From assembly GCF_024707525.1 (NCBI RefSeq), contig NZ_CP062231.1, positions 1,922,001-1,986,000 of the forward strand: a stretch of 64,000 bases of DNA, written 5' to 3'. The notes below the pieces were generated by a model that was not told the origin of the DNA, did not search any database, and was given only the letters and a program-made list of their open reading frames with translations. The position numbers were made by a program, and so were the translations under genes. Shown here piece after piece: positions 1-8,222 of the stretch (the stretch's first letter is position 1; every line of letters begins with the position of its first letter). Source of the DNA: Rhizobium sp. TH2 (GTDB lineage Bacteria; Pseudomonadota; Alphaproteobacteria; Rhizobiales; Rhizobiaceae).

Positions 1-562
1 CATCAATCGCGACGACGACCAGGAAGGCCCGTTACGCATCAATCTCGATGATGCGGAGGCTGCGCGCCGTGTCCTCACCGCCTTCGTTCGCGCCGGCTGC
101 CGCAAGCTCGCTTTCGCCAACTCCGAGGCCGGCACCCCGAGCCTGATGGCCCGCGAGGCTGGGTTCGTTGCCGCTGCCAAGGAGATCGGGCTGGAAGTCA
201 CCGTCGCGCGCTACGGCCACACGGGTTACGAGGCGGGGCGGGTGCTGGCGCAAAGGCTGCTCACGCTGCCCGAGCGGCCGGACGCGGTCTTCTGCGCCAC
301 CGACCTGATCGCCTGCGGCTTCATGGATGCGGCGCGGCGGCAGTTCTCGATCTCGATTCCCGACCAGCTCTGCGTCGCCGGCTTCGACGATATCGAACAG
401 GCCTCGTGGGCATCCTATGATCTCACCACATTCACCCAGCCGGTCGATGAGATCGCCGCCGCCGCCGTGGCCTGGCTGTCAAGCGATGCCGCCGGGGCAA
501 GGCAAGAACGCGTTCGCCTGCATGCGGAGCTGGTTTGGCGGTCGTCGATCCGAGGCGGATAG
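1..562 (+). CDS. LacI-family transcriptional regulator, C-terminal part (cut by window edge)
   Basis: The reading frame is open from base 2, so the start and the DNA-binding helix-turn-helix lie outside the window. About 186 residues of the periplasmic-binding-protein-like sensor domain are visible. They include the family stretches RPDAVFCATDLIACGFMDA and VAGFDDIEQASW, and the usual TTFTQPVDEI segment near the end, so the C-terminus is intact. LacI regulators of this kind usually control sugar uptake and catabolism by binding a sugar or phosphorylated sugar. Its targets are probably to the left of the window, because the gene ends here and the next intact gene is convergent. Family assignment is solid; ligand unknown. 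Confidence 0.9.
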   Translation, partial: INRDDDQEGPLRINLDDAEAARRVLTAFVRAGCRKLAFANSEAGTPSLMAREAGFVAAAKEIGLEVTVARYGHTGYEAGRVLAQRLLTLPERPDAVFCATDLIACGFMDAARRQFSISIPDQLCVAGFDDIEQASWASYDLTTFTQPVDEIAAAAVAWLSSDAAGARQERVRLHAELVWRSSIRGG

Positions 563-610
563 AGGGTATGAGGGCTCAGCGGGTATCCTGGTAGAAGGTG
601 GGCACGTTCA

Positions 611-760
611 TCAGGTGTCGAGCATCTCGCTGTGCTCTCGCCCTTCCTCACGGTCATCGACCAGCAGGCGGATGGTGTTGCAGACCGATCTGGTCGTGCG
701 AACCTCATGCGGGGTAAACGTGCCGGTGCCTTCGCGGCCGTGATGGAAGTGTCGATGATG
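611..760 (-). pseudogene. Possible C-terminal remnant of a decayed gene
   Basis: In the 217-bp space between the LacI gene and the GntR gene, the minus strand holds a 49-codon open stretch bounded upstream by TAA (761-763) and ending with TGA (611-613). The translation has protein-like composition, including GREGTGTFTPHEVRTTRSV and NTIRLLVDDREEGREH. It has no start codon of its own. I do not recognise the family. It may be the tail of a gene destroyed by rearrangement, or chance coding-like sequence in GC-rich DNA. Confidence 0.3.
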
Positions 761-779
761 TTAACGGTGGTGGTGTCCG

Positions 780-1553
780 CTACTTCTTTCTGCCGATCAC
801 ATCATCCGTGTTGGCAAGCAGTTTCCTCACCGCGAGCCTGGCGGCATTCGGTTGCTTCAGGCGAATCTTCTGCTCGATAGCTTCGTGCATCTTCTGGGCA
901 TGTCGCAGGCTGTTCACCTCGCGCGTCACATGGACGAAGAGGTTGTTGAGCGCGGATTCGATCATCGCCCCAAGCGGCACGAGAAGGTCGTTTCCGGATG
1001 CCTTAAGGATTGCCATGTGGAACCGGGTGTCGGCGCGCGTGCGTTCGGAAAGCGTGGAGGCTTCGCCCATCTCCTTCAGCGCCTTGCTGATTTCGCCCAT
1101 CTGATCGTCATTGCGCCGGATGGCAGCGAAGGCTGCGGCCTCGGGTTCGATAATGTATCGGAACTCCTGCACCGTGGTGAGAAATGCCTGCCGGTCGGGC
1201 GCGCTGGCATACCAGCTCAGCACATCGCGATCGAGCAGGTTCCAGCGTTCCTTCGGCTCGACCCAACTGCCGACCTTGGGGCGTGACGCGAGCAGGCCCT
1301 TGGCCATCAGCATCTTGATCGCCTCGCGCACCGCCGACCGGCTGACGCCGAATATTTCCGACCACTTCGCCTCGTTGGGCAGAATGGTGCCCGGCGGATA
1401 CTCACCCTGCACGATGAGCAAGCCGATTTCCTGGGCGATTGAAGTATGGACGCTCGAGCCGGCGATACGGCTGCCTTCCAGGCCGCGTGGAATGCTTGCG
1501 TTTTCGACCCTGCCGGTTTTCCTGGTTGTCGTATCGGCTCCGTTGTCTGGCAT
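780..1553 (-). CDS. FadR-subfamily GntR transcriptional regulator (FCD domain)
   Basis: The 257-residue protein has an N-terminal winged helix at about residues 35-100 (LPNEAKWSEIFGVSRSAVRE, then a wing ending RPKVGSWVEP). An all-helical FCD ligand-binding domain follows at about 110-240, with EFRYIIEPEAAAFAA and a DTRFHMAILKASGN segment carrying the metal/ligand-type Asp and His. FCD regulators usually repress sugar-acid or sugar operons and release DNA on binding the pathway intermediate. It is the last gene of a minus-strand set behind a CUT2 permease and ATPase, so it most likely controls importer A through the divergent region 3357-3471. The start lacks a strong Shine-Dalgarno. Confidence 0.88.
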   Translation of the reverse strand: MPDNGADTTTRKTGRVENASIPRGLEGSRIAGSSVHTSIAQEIGLLIVQGEYPPGTILPNEAKWSEIFGVSRSAVREAIKMLMAKGLLASRPKVGSWVEPKERWNLLDRDVLSWYASAPDRQAFLTTVQEFRYIIEPEAAAFAAIRRNDDQMGEISKALKEMGEASTLSERTRADTRFHMAILKASGNDLLVPLGAMIESALNNLFVHVTREVNSLRHAQKMHEAIEQKIRLKQPNAARLAVRKLLANTDDVIGRKK

Positions 1554-1573
1554 ATCAGTTCCGAAATCACACC

Positions 1574-2572
1574 TTATCCATCGGTTTCGCGACTTGCGCG
1601 AATCCGGTCAAAAGCTACCGCCAAGACAATGAAGCTGCCCACGAATGCTCCCTGCCAGAATGTACTTATCCCCAGCAGTGTCAAGCTATTACGGATGATC
1701 TCGATGAGCGCCGCGCCCACCACCGAACCGAACACCGTGCCGGCGCCGCCCATCAGATTTGCGCCGCCGATGACGGCCGCCGCGATGACGCTGAGTTCCA
1801 TCGACTGGCCGAGATTTGTCGTCACGCCGCCAAGCCATCCTGCCTCCAGGACGCCCGCGATGCCCGCCAGAAGTGCGGAGAACATGTAGACGGTGATCTT
1901 CAGCCGCCGCACGGCGATACCGGTCAGCACGGCTGCCTTCTCGTTGCTGCCGATGGCAAAGACATGGCAGCCCCAACGCGTCCATTTCAGGATCAGGCCG
2001 GTGATGACGGCGAGAATGAACAGCGCGATCACCGGATTGGCGATGCCGAAAGTGGAACCACCGCCGAGCCAGAACAGCCGGGCTTCATCAGGGCCGAACT
2101 GGTAGATCATCTTGTTCTGCGACAACACCATCGCGGCACTTCGGGCGACGGAAAGCATGCCCAGCGTGACGACAAAGGGCGGTATCCTGAGATAGGCGAT
2201 CAGCATGCCGTTGATGGCGCCGACGAAGAGCGCGACGATGAGCGCCGCGCCGGCACTTGCCCAGAGCGGATAACCCGCATTCATGCAGATCGCCAGCACC
2301 ATCGCCGACAGGCAGAGGATGGAGCCGACCGAGAGGTCTATGCCGCCGGATATGATGACGACGGTCATGCCGAGCGCGACGATTGCCACGAACGCGAAAT
2401 TGCGCGTCACGTTGAACAGGTTCTGCGGCGTCGCGAATGTGTCGGTGATCACGCTGAGCGCCAGGCAGGCCAGAAGCGCAGCGACGAACACCCAGAATTC
2501 CGGCTTCGAAAAGATCAGCGACAGCCGCGTGTGCGTTTGCCGGTCGATCGCCTTGTCCATTTCCATGGTCAT
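1574..2572 (-). CDS. CUT2 sugar ABC transporter permease (importer A)
   Basis: This 332-residue protein of the RbsC/AraH/XylH family has many hydrophobic helices. It contains the conserved segments [30 protein letters not shown] and AAAVIGGANLMGGAGTVFGS, which form the transport pore and the contact to the ATPase. The length is normal. A strong GGAGGGGGT Shine-Dalgarno precedes the ATG at 2572. It lies 19 bp behind the ATPase gene 2592-3332 in the same transcript and is followed by the GntR regulator. The partner binding protein is probably 4518-5510 on the other side of the divergent promoter, because this arm has none. The substrate is not readable from sequence. Confidence 0.93.
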   Translation of the reverse strand: MTMEMDKAIDRQTHTRLSLIFSKPEFWVFVAALLACLALSVITDTFATPQNLFNVTRNFAFVAIVALGMTVVIISGGIDLSVGSILCLSAMVLAICMNAGYPLWASAGAALIVALFVGAINGMLIAYLRIPPFVVTLGMLSVARSAAMVLSQNKMIYQFGPDEARLFWLGGGSTFGIANPVIALFILAVITGLILKWTRWGCHVFAIGSNEKAAVLTGIAVRRLKITVYMFSALLAGIAGVLEAGWLGGVTTNLGQSMELSVIAAAVIGGANLMGGAGTVFGSVVGAALIEIIRNSLTLLGISTFWQGAFVGSFIVLAVAFDRIRASRETDG

Positions 2573-2591
2573 ATCAGTGTCACCCCCTCCA

Positions 2592-3332
2592 TCATGCCAG
2601 TTCGATCGCGCCGGTTATCAGGCCGGTGATCTCTTGGGGTGACGAATCCGCCGCACGCTTGTCGGCGACCTTGGTGCCGCGACGCAGGACAACGATACGA
2701 TCGGCGACGGCAAATACGTCCGGCATGCGATGGCTGATCAGGATGACGGCGACGCCCTGCCGCTTCAATTCGCGGATCAGGTTGAGCACCTCCTCGACCT
2801 GACGGACGGAAATGGCGGCGGTAGGCTCGTCCATCAGAACGATATCGGCCGACGAGAGGCGCGTCCTGGCGATTGCCACCGCCTGCCGCTGGCCGCCGGA
2901 CATCTGCCGCACGAGATCCCTCGGCCGGGTTTCCGATTTCAGTTCCTTGAAGAGCTTGCCCGCGGCCTCGTTCATGCCGCGATAGTCGAGGATCTTGAAA
3001 GGGCCGATATTGCGCGTCAGTTCGCGGCCGAGGAACACATTGACCGCAGCCGTCAGGTTGTCGCACAGCGCCAGATCCTGGTAGACGATTTCGATGCCGT
3101 TCTCGCGCGCCTCGACAGGTTTGTGAAACGAGACTTCGCGGTCCTTGATGAAAATCTGGCCATGAGACGGCCGGAAATTCCCCGCGATAATCTTGACCAG
3201 CGTCGATTTCCCCGCGCCGTTGTCCCCCATCAGCCCGATCACTTCACCCTGCTCCACCGTCATCGAGACGCTGTTGAGCGCGTGAATTGCCCCGAAATGC
3301 TTGGAGACCTGTTCAAGTCTCAGTACCGCCAT
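2592..3332 (-). CDS. Sugar ABC transporter ATP-binding protein, single nucleotide-binding domain (importer A)
   Basis: The 246-residue protein has one nucleotide-binding domain: Walker A GDNGAGKST, signature MSGGQRQ, Walker B IVLMDEP and a switch His in VILISHRMPDV. I chose ATG 3332 because GGAGGAG sits just upstream; an earlier in-frame start at 3356 would add eight residues. Most CUT2 importers use a tandem double-domain ATPase of about 500 residues. A single-domain form acting as a homodimer is known from the fructose importer FrcBCA of Sinorhizobium, so this is a complete gene, not a truncation. It is first in the minus-strand arm, followed by permease and GntR regulator. Confidence 0.92.
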   Translation of the reverse strand: MAVLRLEQVSKHFGAIHALNSVSMTVEQGEVIGLMGDNGAGKSTLVKIIAGNFRPSHGQIFIKDREVSFHKPVEARENGIEIVYQDLALCDNLTAAVNVFLGRELTRNIGPFKILDYRGMNEAAGKLFKELKSETRPRDLVRQMSGGQRQAVAIARTRLSSADIVLMDEPTAAISVRQVEEVLNLIRELKRQGVAVILISHRMPDVFAVADRIVVLRRGTKVADKRAADSSPQEITGLITGAIELA

Positions 3333-3400
3333 ACACTCCTCCTCTGCCTGGCCCACGGATTAGGCCGGAATCCGGCGCCCGCGTCAATAGCTGGACAAAG

Positions 3401-3437
3401 CATATAAAATGATTTATCAGACAAATAGATTTATATG
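3401..3437. promoter_or_regulatory. Divergent AT-rich control region with nested inverted repeats
   Basis: The 139-bp space between the minus-strand importer A arm and the plus-strand epimerase gene contains the outer inverted repeat CATATAAA (3401-3408) / TTTATATG (3430-3437). An inner imperfect palindrome ATAAAATGATTTAT spans 3404-3417. This AT-rich island stands out from the GC-rich surroundings. The repeats are seen directly; that the GntR regulator at 780-1553 binds them is inferred from gene order. Confidence 0.5.
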
Positions 3438-3471
3438 ATAGTATGACAGTTGCATTGCCTGGGGAGGTGGA

Positions 3472-4452
3472 ATGCATATTCTGGTGACGGGAGCAGCCGG
3501 CAAGGTAGGGCAGGCATTCATTGCCGCGACCTTGGCTGACCCGACGCATGCCGGTACCAGGCTGCGCGCTCTCTGCCACAATCGTCTTCTCCCCGAGACC
3601 GACAGGCTCTCGGTCGTGCAGGGTTCTATCGCCGAGCGCGATGTTTGCCGCGCGGCACTTGATGGAATCACCCATGTGGTTCACCTCGCGACCTGCAAGG
3701 AAGTCCCCGAGACGGTGATGGATGTCACGGTTAAAGGCCTGTTCTGGCTGTTGGAGGAATTCAGGCTCAGCCCGCACGCGAAGCGTTTCCTGCTCGTTGG
3801 CGGTGATGCCGCCGTCGGCCATTTCTTCCACAAGCATCCGGCGCCGATCACCGAAGACGCGCCCTACATGGCTTATCCCGGCTGTTACGCGCTGTCGAAA
3901 GTGCTCGAAGAGGTCATGGTCCAGCAGTTTGGCATCCAATACGATATGGACTGGACCTGCGTCCGCGCGCCCTGGATCATGGAGAAGGATGATTTCAAGG
4001 CCAGCCTCTCCTTTGGAGACGATCTGTTTGGTGGTCCGGATTGGAAGACGATGGTGAGCGAGGCCGAAGCCGGAGAATGCCGCAGCGCCGGCGCCGTGCC
4101 ATTGCTCCGCGACGCATCGGGCCATCCTATCGACAGGAATTTCGTGCATGTCGACGACCTGGTCGCGGCGATATCGCTGGCGCTCGTGGCGCCCGCGGCA
4201 CGCCAGCGCCTCTACAACATCTGCATGGATGAGCCGGTCAATTATGCGCGGCTGGCGGACCATCTCGCCAAAACCCGTGGCCTGCCGTCAAAGGACATCA
4301 AGAGCAATTACGTCAGCAACTGGATGGACAATAGCCGCGCCAAGGCCGAGCTCGGATGGCGGCCGCGCTATGACCTCGAAAAGCTGATTGAAGCTTCCTG
4401 GCAATACCAGCGTTCCCCGAATGATGAGAGGAGGGTCTGGTATCCAGGTTGA
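3472..4452 (+). CDS. NAD-dependent epimerase/dehydratase family protein (extended SDR)
   Basis: This 326-residue extended short-chain dehydrogenase has the Rossmann dinucleotide motif TGAAGKVGQ at residues 6-14. It also has the strand-turn HVVHLAT, the catalytic YALSK motif near residue 140, and a C-terminal substrate domain that includes RNFVHVDDLVAAI. Such enzymes epimerise, dehydrate or oxidise nucleotide sugars or free sugars; Agrobacterium uronate dehydrogenase belongs to the same superfamily but is shorter. The ATG follows a strong GGGGAGG. The gene starts the plus-strand arm, 65 bp before a CUT2 binding protein, so it probably acts on the sugar imported by importer A. The precise reaction cannot be assigned. 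Confidence 0.85.
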   Translation: MHILVTGAAGKVGQAFIAATLADPTHAGTRLRALCHNRLLPETDRLSVVQGSIAERDVCRAALDGITHVVHLATCKEVPETVMDVTVKGLFWLLEEFRLSPHAKRFLLVGGDAAVGHFFHKHPAPITEDAPYMAYPGCYALSKVLEEVMVQQFGIQYDMDWTCVRAPWIMEKDDFKASLSFGDDLFGGPDWKTMVSEAEAGECRSAGAVPLLRDASGHPIDRNFVHVDDLVAAISLALVAPAARQRLYNICMDEPVNYARLADHLAKTRGLPSKDIKSNYVSNWMDNSRAKAELGWRPRYDLEKLIEASWQYQRSPNDERRVWYPG

Positions 4453-4517
4453 GAGCCGACGCGGAGCGATCCGCGGCGGTCTATAAGTCACGTTAACCAG
4501 AATTTTGGGAGGAATTC

Positions 4518-5510
4518 ATGCGACGACTGTTGACGACTTCTCTTGCCATGGCGGCTCTCGCCTGGCTCTCCGCGACCGCTTATGGTGCGGACAAGACCCT
4601 CGCTATCGTGGTCAAAGGCCTCGATAATCCTTTCTTCGAGCAGATCAATCTCGGTTGCCAGAAGTGGAATGCCGAGAATGCTAGCTCGGGCTACAAATGC
4701 CTTTATACAGGCCCCGCATCGAGCGCCGATGAAGCCGGTGAGGTGCAGATCGTCGAGGACCTGCTCAATCGCCCCGATGTCGTGGCGATCGCGATTTCAC
4801 CATCCAACGCGCCGCTGATGGCGAACCTCTTGAAGAAGGCCCAGCCCAAGATTCCGGTCATGACCATCGATGCCGATCTCTCCGCTGCTGATGCGGGTCT
4901 ACGCAAGACCTACCTCGGCACCGACAACTATCTGATGGGCGTGAAATTCGCCGAGCATTTGAAAAAGCTGAAGCCCGAAGGCGGCACGGTGTGCCTGCAG
5001 CTCGGAAACGTGGCGGCCGACAACATCAATCAACGTGCCGCCGGCACGCGTGATACGCTGTCGGGCAAGAAGGGAATCGAGCGGCTTGCCGGCGAAGGCG
5101 GCTGGACCGAGATCGACGGTTGCCCGGTCTTCACCAATGACCAGATCGATCTGGCCAACCAGCAGATGGCGGATACGTTCACTGCCCATCCCGATCTCAC
5201 AGCCTTCATGCTGATCGGCGGCTGGGCGCAGTTCGCCCCGCAGGCCTATGCCGGGGTTACGGACCAGGTGATGGACAAGCTCAAGTCCAAGACGCTCGCC
5301 ATCGTCGCCGGTGACACCCTGCCGCCGCAGATGGATGCGCTGAAGGCCGGACGCAGCCACGTGCAGGTGGGACAGCGGCCGTTCGAAATGGGCTATCGCG
5401 CACCGACGGTTATGATCGAACTGATCGAGGGCAAGACCGTCGAGCCGATCATCTTCACCGGTCTCGACGAATGCACGCAGGAAACTGCCGAGACCTGCAT
5501 TGCCAAGTAG
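4518..5510 (+). CDS. Periplasmic sugar-binding protein of CUT2 ABC transporter (importer A)
   Basis: The 330-residue protein has a Sec signal peptide of about 23 residues (cleavage after ATAYG-A). The mature part is a type I periplasmic-binding fold resembling RbsB: LAIVVKGLDNPFFEQI at the start, a VVAIAISPSNAPLM strand and the late GQRPFEMGYRAPTVMIEL motif. At least six cysteines in the mature part suggest disulfides in the periplasm. The Shine-Dalgarno GGGAGGA is strong. It follows the epimerase gene and ends at an intrinsic terminator (5520-5552), so it belongs with the divergent permease and single-domain ATPase rather than with importer B downstream. The ligand is unknown. Confidence 0.9.
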   Translation: MRRLLTTSLAMAALAWLSATAYGADKTLAIVVKGLDNPFFEQINLGCQKWNAENASSGYKCLYTGPASSADEAGEVQIVEDLLNRPDVVAIAISPSNAPLMANLLKKAQPKIPVMTIDADLSAADAGLRKTYLGTDNYLMGVKFAEHLKKLKPEGGTVCLQLGNVAADNINQRAAGTRDTLSGKKGIERLAGEGGWTEIDGCPVFTNDQIDLANQQMADTFTAHPDLTAFMLIGGWAQFAPQAYAGVTDQVMDKLKSKTLAIVAGDTLPPQMDALKAGRSHVQVGQRPFEMGYRAPTVMIELIEGKTVEPIIFTGLDECTQETAETCIAK

Positions 5511-5519
5511 GCAGTGCTC

Positions 5520-5552
5520 CGGGTCCCGGCACTGACTTCCGGGACCCGTTTT
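5520..5552 (+). terminator. Intrinsic terminator after importer A binding protein
   Basis: A perfect 10-bp stem CGGGTCCCGG (5520-5529) / CCGGGACCCG (5539-5548) with a 9-nt loop is followed by TTTT. It lies 10 bp after the stop codon and separates the importer A plus-strand arm from importer B. Confidence 0.85.
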
Positions 5553-5645
5553 CATCGCCGCCAACGTCTCACCGGCCCTTCTGGACTGCCGGAGGGAGGC
5601 GCTTTGTCAAAAATTCGAGCATGACGCTCGACAGAGGAGGAAATC

Positions 5646-6596
5646 ATGAAACTGAGATATGCAATCGCAGCGCTGCTCGTGGCGACCGCCTTCACCGTGC
5701 CGGGCGCCCAGGCGCAGGAAAAGAAACAGCTCGCATTCGTCGTCAACGGCGCATCCGACTTCTGGAAGCTGGCCGAAGCCGGCGTCCGCAAGGCGCAGGA
5801 AGAACTGCCGAACTACGAACTGAGCTTGAAATATCCCGAGCAGGCGGCCGCCGCCGTACAGCAGCGGTTGATGGACGACCTCGTGGCCGCAGGCGTTTCA
5901 GCCATCATGGTCAGCGCGGTCGATCCGAAGTCCTCGACCGATGCGCTCAACCGCGTCGGCGGACAGGTGCCGCTGTTCACCACGGACAGCGATGCGCCCG
6001 ATACCAATCGTATCGCCTATATCGGTTCGTCCAACACCGATGCCGGCAAGCAGGCGGGCGAGATCGCACTCAAGGCATTGCCCGATGGCGGCAAGTGTAT
6101 CGGCTTCGTCGGCCTGCCGGGCGCGGACAATGCCCGCGAGCGCATCGACGGCATGAAGTCGGTGATCGCGGGCTCCAAGGTCGAGCTGATCGACGTGCGC
6201 GGCGACGACATCGACATGACGCGCGCCAAGCGAAACGTCGAGGACGCGCTGGCCGCCAACCCCGACATCACCTGCATGGTCGGCTTCTATTCATACAATC
6301 CGCCCCGCATTTACGAGGTGCTGAAGGAAGCCGGCAAACTTGGCCAGATCACCGTCGTGGCGTTTGATGAGGATCCGATCACCTTGGGTGGCGTTCGCGA
6401 AGGCACGATCGCCGGCACCGTCGTGCAACAGCCTTACGAATGGGGCTACCAGGGCATGAAGCTGATGGCCAAGTATCTCGAAGGCGATAAATCCGTCGTC
6501 CCCGCCAACAAGCTGATCATCGTGCCGACGGCGATCATCGACAAGGCAAATGTCGATGCATTCGAGGCCGAACTGAAGTCGCGCATCGGCGGCTGA
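5646..6596 (+). CDS. Periplasmic sugar-binding protein of CUT2 ABC transporter (importer B)
   Basis: This 316-residue protein has a signal peptide (hydrophobic core AIAALLVATAFTV, cleavage after GAQAQ) and an RbsB-type mature domain. Recognisable segments are LAFVVNGASDFWKLAEAGV, the hinge-side strand AIMVSAVDPKSSTDALN, and VVAFDEDPITLGGVREGTIAGTVVQQ near the C-terminus. GAGGAAATC precedes the ATG. It begins the importer B operon, which continues with a double-domain ATPase and a permease. The mature protein differs clearly from the neighbour at 4518, so it is not a recent tandem duplicate. The ligand is unknown. Confidence 0.92.
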   Translation: MKLRYAIAALLVATAFTVPGAQAQEKKQLAFVVNGASDFWKLAEAGVRKAQEELPNYELSLKYPEQAAAAVQQRLMDDLVAAGVSAIMVSAVDPKSSTDALNRVGGQVPLFTTDSDAPDTNRIAYIGSSNTDAGKQAGEIALKALPDGGKCIGFVGLPGADNARERIDGMKSVIAGSKVELIDVRGDDIDMTRAKRNVEDALAANPDITCMVGFYSYNPPRIYEVLKEAGKLGQITVVAFDEDPITLGGVREGTIAGTVVQQPYEWGYQGMKLMAKYLEGDKSVVPANKLIIVPTAIIDKANVDAFEAELKSRIGG

Positions 6597-6607
6597 CACC
6601 TCGAAGG

Positions 6608-6649
6608 ATACAGGCCGGCAACGTCCTCAAACCTCCCGCCGGCCTGTAT
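6608..6649 (+). terminator. Stable hairpin between binding protein and ATPase genes (importer B)
   Basis: A 12-bp perfect stem, ATACAGGCCGGC at 6608-6619 and its complement at 6638-6649, has an 18-nt loop. No T-run follows (TTCCTG). It more likely stabilises the 3' end of the binding-protein message or causes partial termination than acts as a full terminator. Confidence 0.6.
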
Positions 6650-6689
6650 TTCCTGTATAGCTAGCGTTTCGCCACCAGACATTGATGCA

Positions 6690-8189
6690 ATGCCCGACCC
6701 GTTCATTCAGATCTCGAATGTCAGCAAACAATATCCCGGCGTCCTGGCGCTCGATGGCGTGAGCCTGTCGGTCGCGCCGGGCGAGGTGCTGGGCATCGTC
6801 GGAGAGAACGGCGCGGGAAAATCCACGCTGATGAAGATTCTCGGCGGCGTGGTGGAACCGACATCTGGCAGCATCACGGTGGATGGTATCGAGTCCAACC
6901 GCCTGACGGTTGCCGGTTCCATGGCCGCCGGCATCGCGTTCGTGCATCAGGAACTCAATCTTTTCGAGAACCTGACGGCCGCGGCCAATATCTTCATCGG
7001 CCGCGAGCCGCTGATGGGCGGAGCTTTGCGCCTGATCGACAACAAGCGCGTGACCGAACTTGCGGCCCCGCTTCTGAAGCAACTGGGTGCCGAATTCAGC
7101 CCCGATACGCTCGTCGGATCTCTTTCGCTTGCCGAGATGCAACTGGTCGAGATTGCCAAGTCGCTGTCGCGCAAGTCGCGGCTGATCATCATGGATGAAC
7201 CGACATCCAGCCTGACGGCAACCGAGACCGAACGCCTGATCGCCGTCATTGGCGCGCTGAAGGCTGGCGGCGTCAGCATCGTTTTCATTTCGCACCGGCT
7301 GATGGAGGTCGAGCGATGCGCCGACCGGGTCGTGGTGCTCCGTGACGGCAAGCAGGTCGCGGCACTCGAGCGATCGCAAATCAACGCGGATACGATGATC
7401 CGGCAGATGATCGGGCGCGACCTCAAGACGCTCTATCGTACGCCCAAGGCGCCGCCGGGCACGCCCGTGCTGGAGTTGGACAAGATCAGGACATCACACT
7501 GGCCGGATCGTGCGGTCGACCTCACGGTTAGGCACGGCGAAATCGTCGGGCTGGCGGGCCTCGTCGGATCAGGGCGCACCGAACTTGCCTGCACCATCTT
7601 CGGCCTTGATCCGCCAAAGGGCGGCGCGATCCGAATCGATGGCAGATCGACGAGAATTGACACACCACGCGATGCGATCGAGCGCGGCATTTACCTGATC
7701 CCCGAGGATCGCAAGCGGTCGGGTCTGGTGCTCGATTTTTCGATCCGCAACAACGTCACGCTCGCCAACTTGCCTAGATATGCGCGCGGTGGGCTTGTGG
7801 ATGTGCGCGCCGAGGGCGGCGTTGCCGAGAGGCAGCGGTCGAAGCTCGACATCAGGGCGAGGGATGTCGCGCTCGGCGTGGGATCGCTTTCGGGGGGCAA
7901 CCAGCAGAAGGTGGTGCTGGCGAAATGGCTGTCCATGGCACCCAGGCTGCTGATCTTCGACGAGCCGACCCGCGGCATCGATATCGGCGCCAAGAACGAG
8001 ATCTACCAACTCATGCGCGACCTTGCGGACCAGGGCGTCGGCATCCTGATGATCTCGAGCGACATGGAAGAAATCATCGGCGTCAGCGATCGTGTCGCGG
8101 TGATGCACGAAGGGGCGATTGCCGGCTTCCTGGAGCGGGCGGATTTGAGCGAGCCGGCGATCATGTCGCTGGCCGTGGGGAGACACTGA
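6690..8189 (+). CDS. Sugar ABC transporter ATP-binding protein, double domain (importer B)
   Basis: The 499-residue protein has two nucleotide-binding domains in the RbsA arrangement. Domain 1 has Walker [10 protein letters not shown], a reduced signature (LSLAEMQLVEI) and Walker B LIIMDEPTSSL. Domain 2 has the altered P-loop GLVGSGRTE, the full signature LSGGNQQK and Walker [15 protein letters not shown]. This asymmetry is normal for CUT2 ATPases. It energises import through the permease 8223-9179, with delivery by the binding protein 5646-6596. The start at 6690 has no clear Shine-Dalgarno, but the N-terminus (PFIQISNVSKQYPGV) matches the family length. Confidence 0.94.
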   Translation: MPDPFIQISNVSKQYPGVLALDGVSLSVAPGEVLGIVGENGAGKSTLMKILGGVVEPTSGSITVDGIESNRLTVAGSMAAGIAFVHQELNLFENLTAAANIFIGREPLMGGALRLIDNKRVTELAAPLLKQLGAEFSPDTLVGSLSLAEMQLVEIAKSLSRKSRLIIMDEPTSSLTATETERLIAVIGALKAGGVSIVFISHRLMEVERCADRVVVLRDGKQVAALERSQINADTMIRQMIGRDLKTLYRTPKAPPGTPVLELDKIRTSHWPDRAVDLTVRHGEIVGLAGLVGSGRTELACTIFGLDPPKGGAIRIDGRSTRIDTPRDAIERGIYLIPEDRKRSGLVLDFSIRNNVTLANLPRYARGGLVDVRAEGGVAERQRSKLDIRARDVALGVGSLSGGNQQKVVLAKWLSMAPRLLIFDEPTRGIDIGAKNEIYQLMRDLADQGVGILMISSDMEEIIGVSDRVAVMHEGAIAGFLERADLSEPAIMSLAVGRH

Positions 8190-8222
8190 TATGACATTGA
8201 ACGGAAAGCCGGAGCCTCAAGC

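Noticed and set aside
1439..2629. Plus-strand open frame of 396 codons opposite the importer A permease
   Set aside because: Rich in Arg, His, Asp and Gln with no domain; shadow of the permease and GntR genes.
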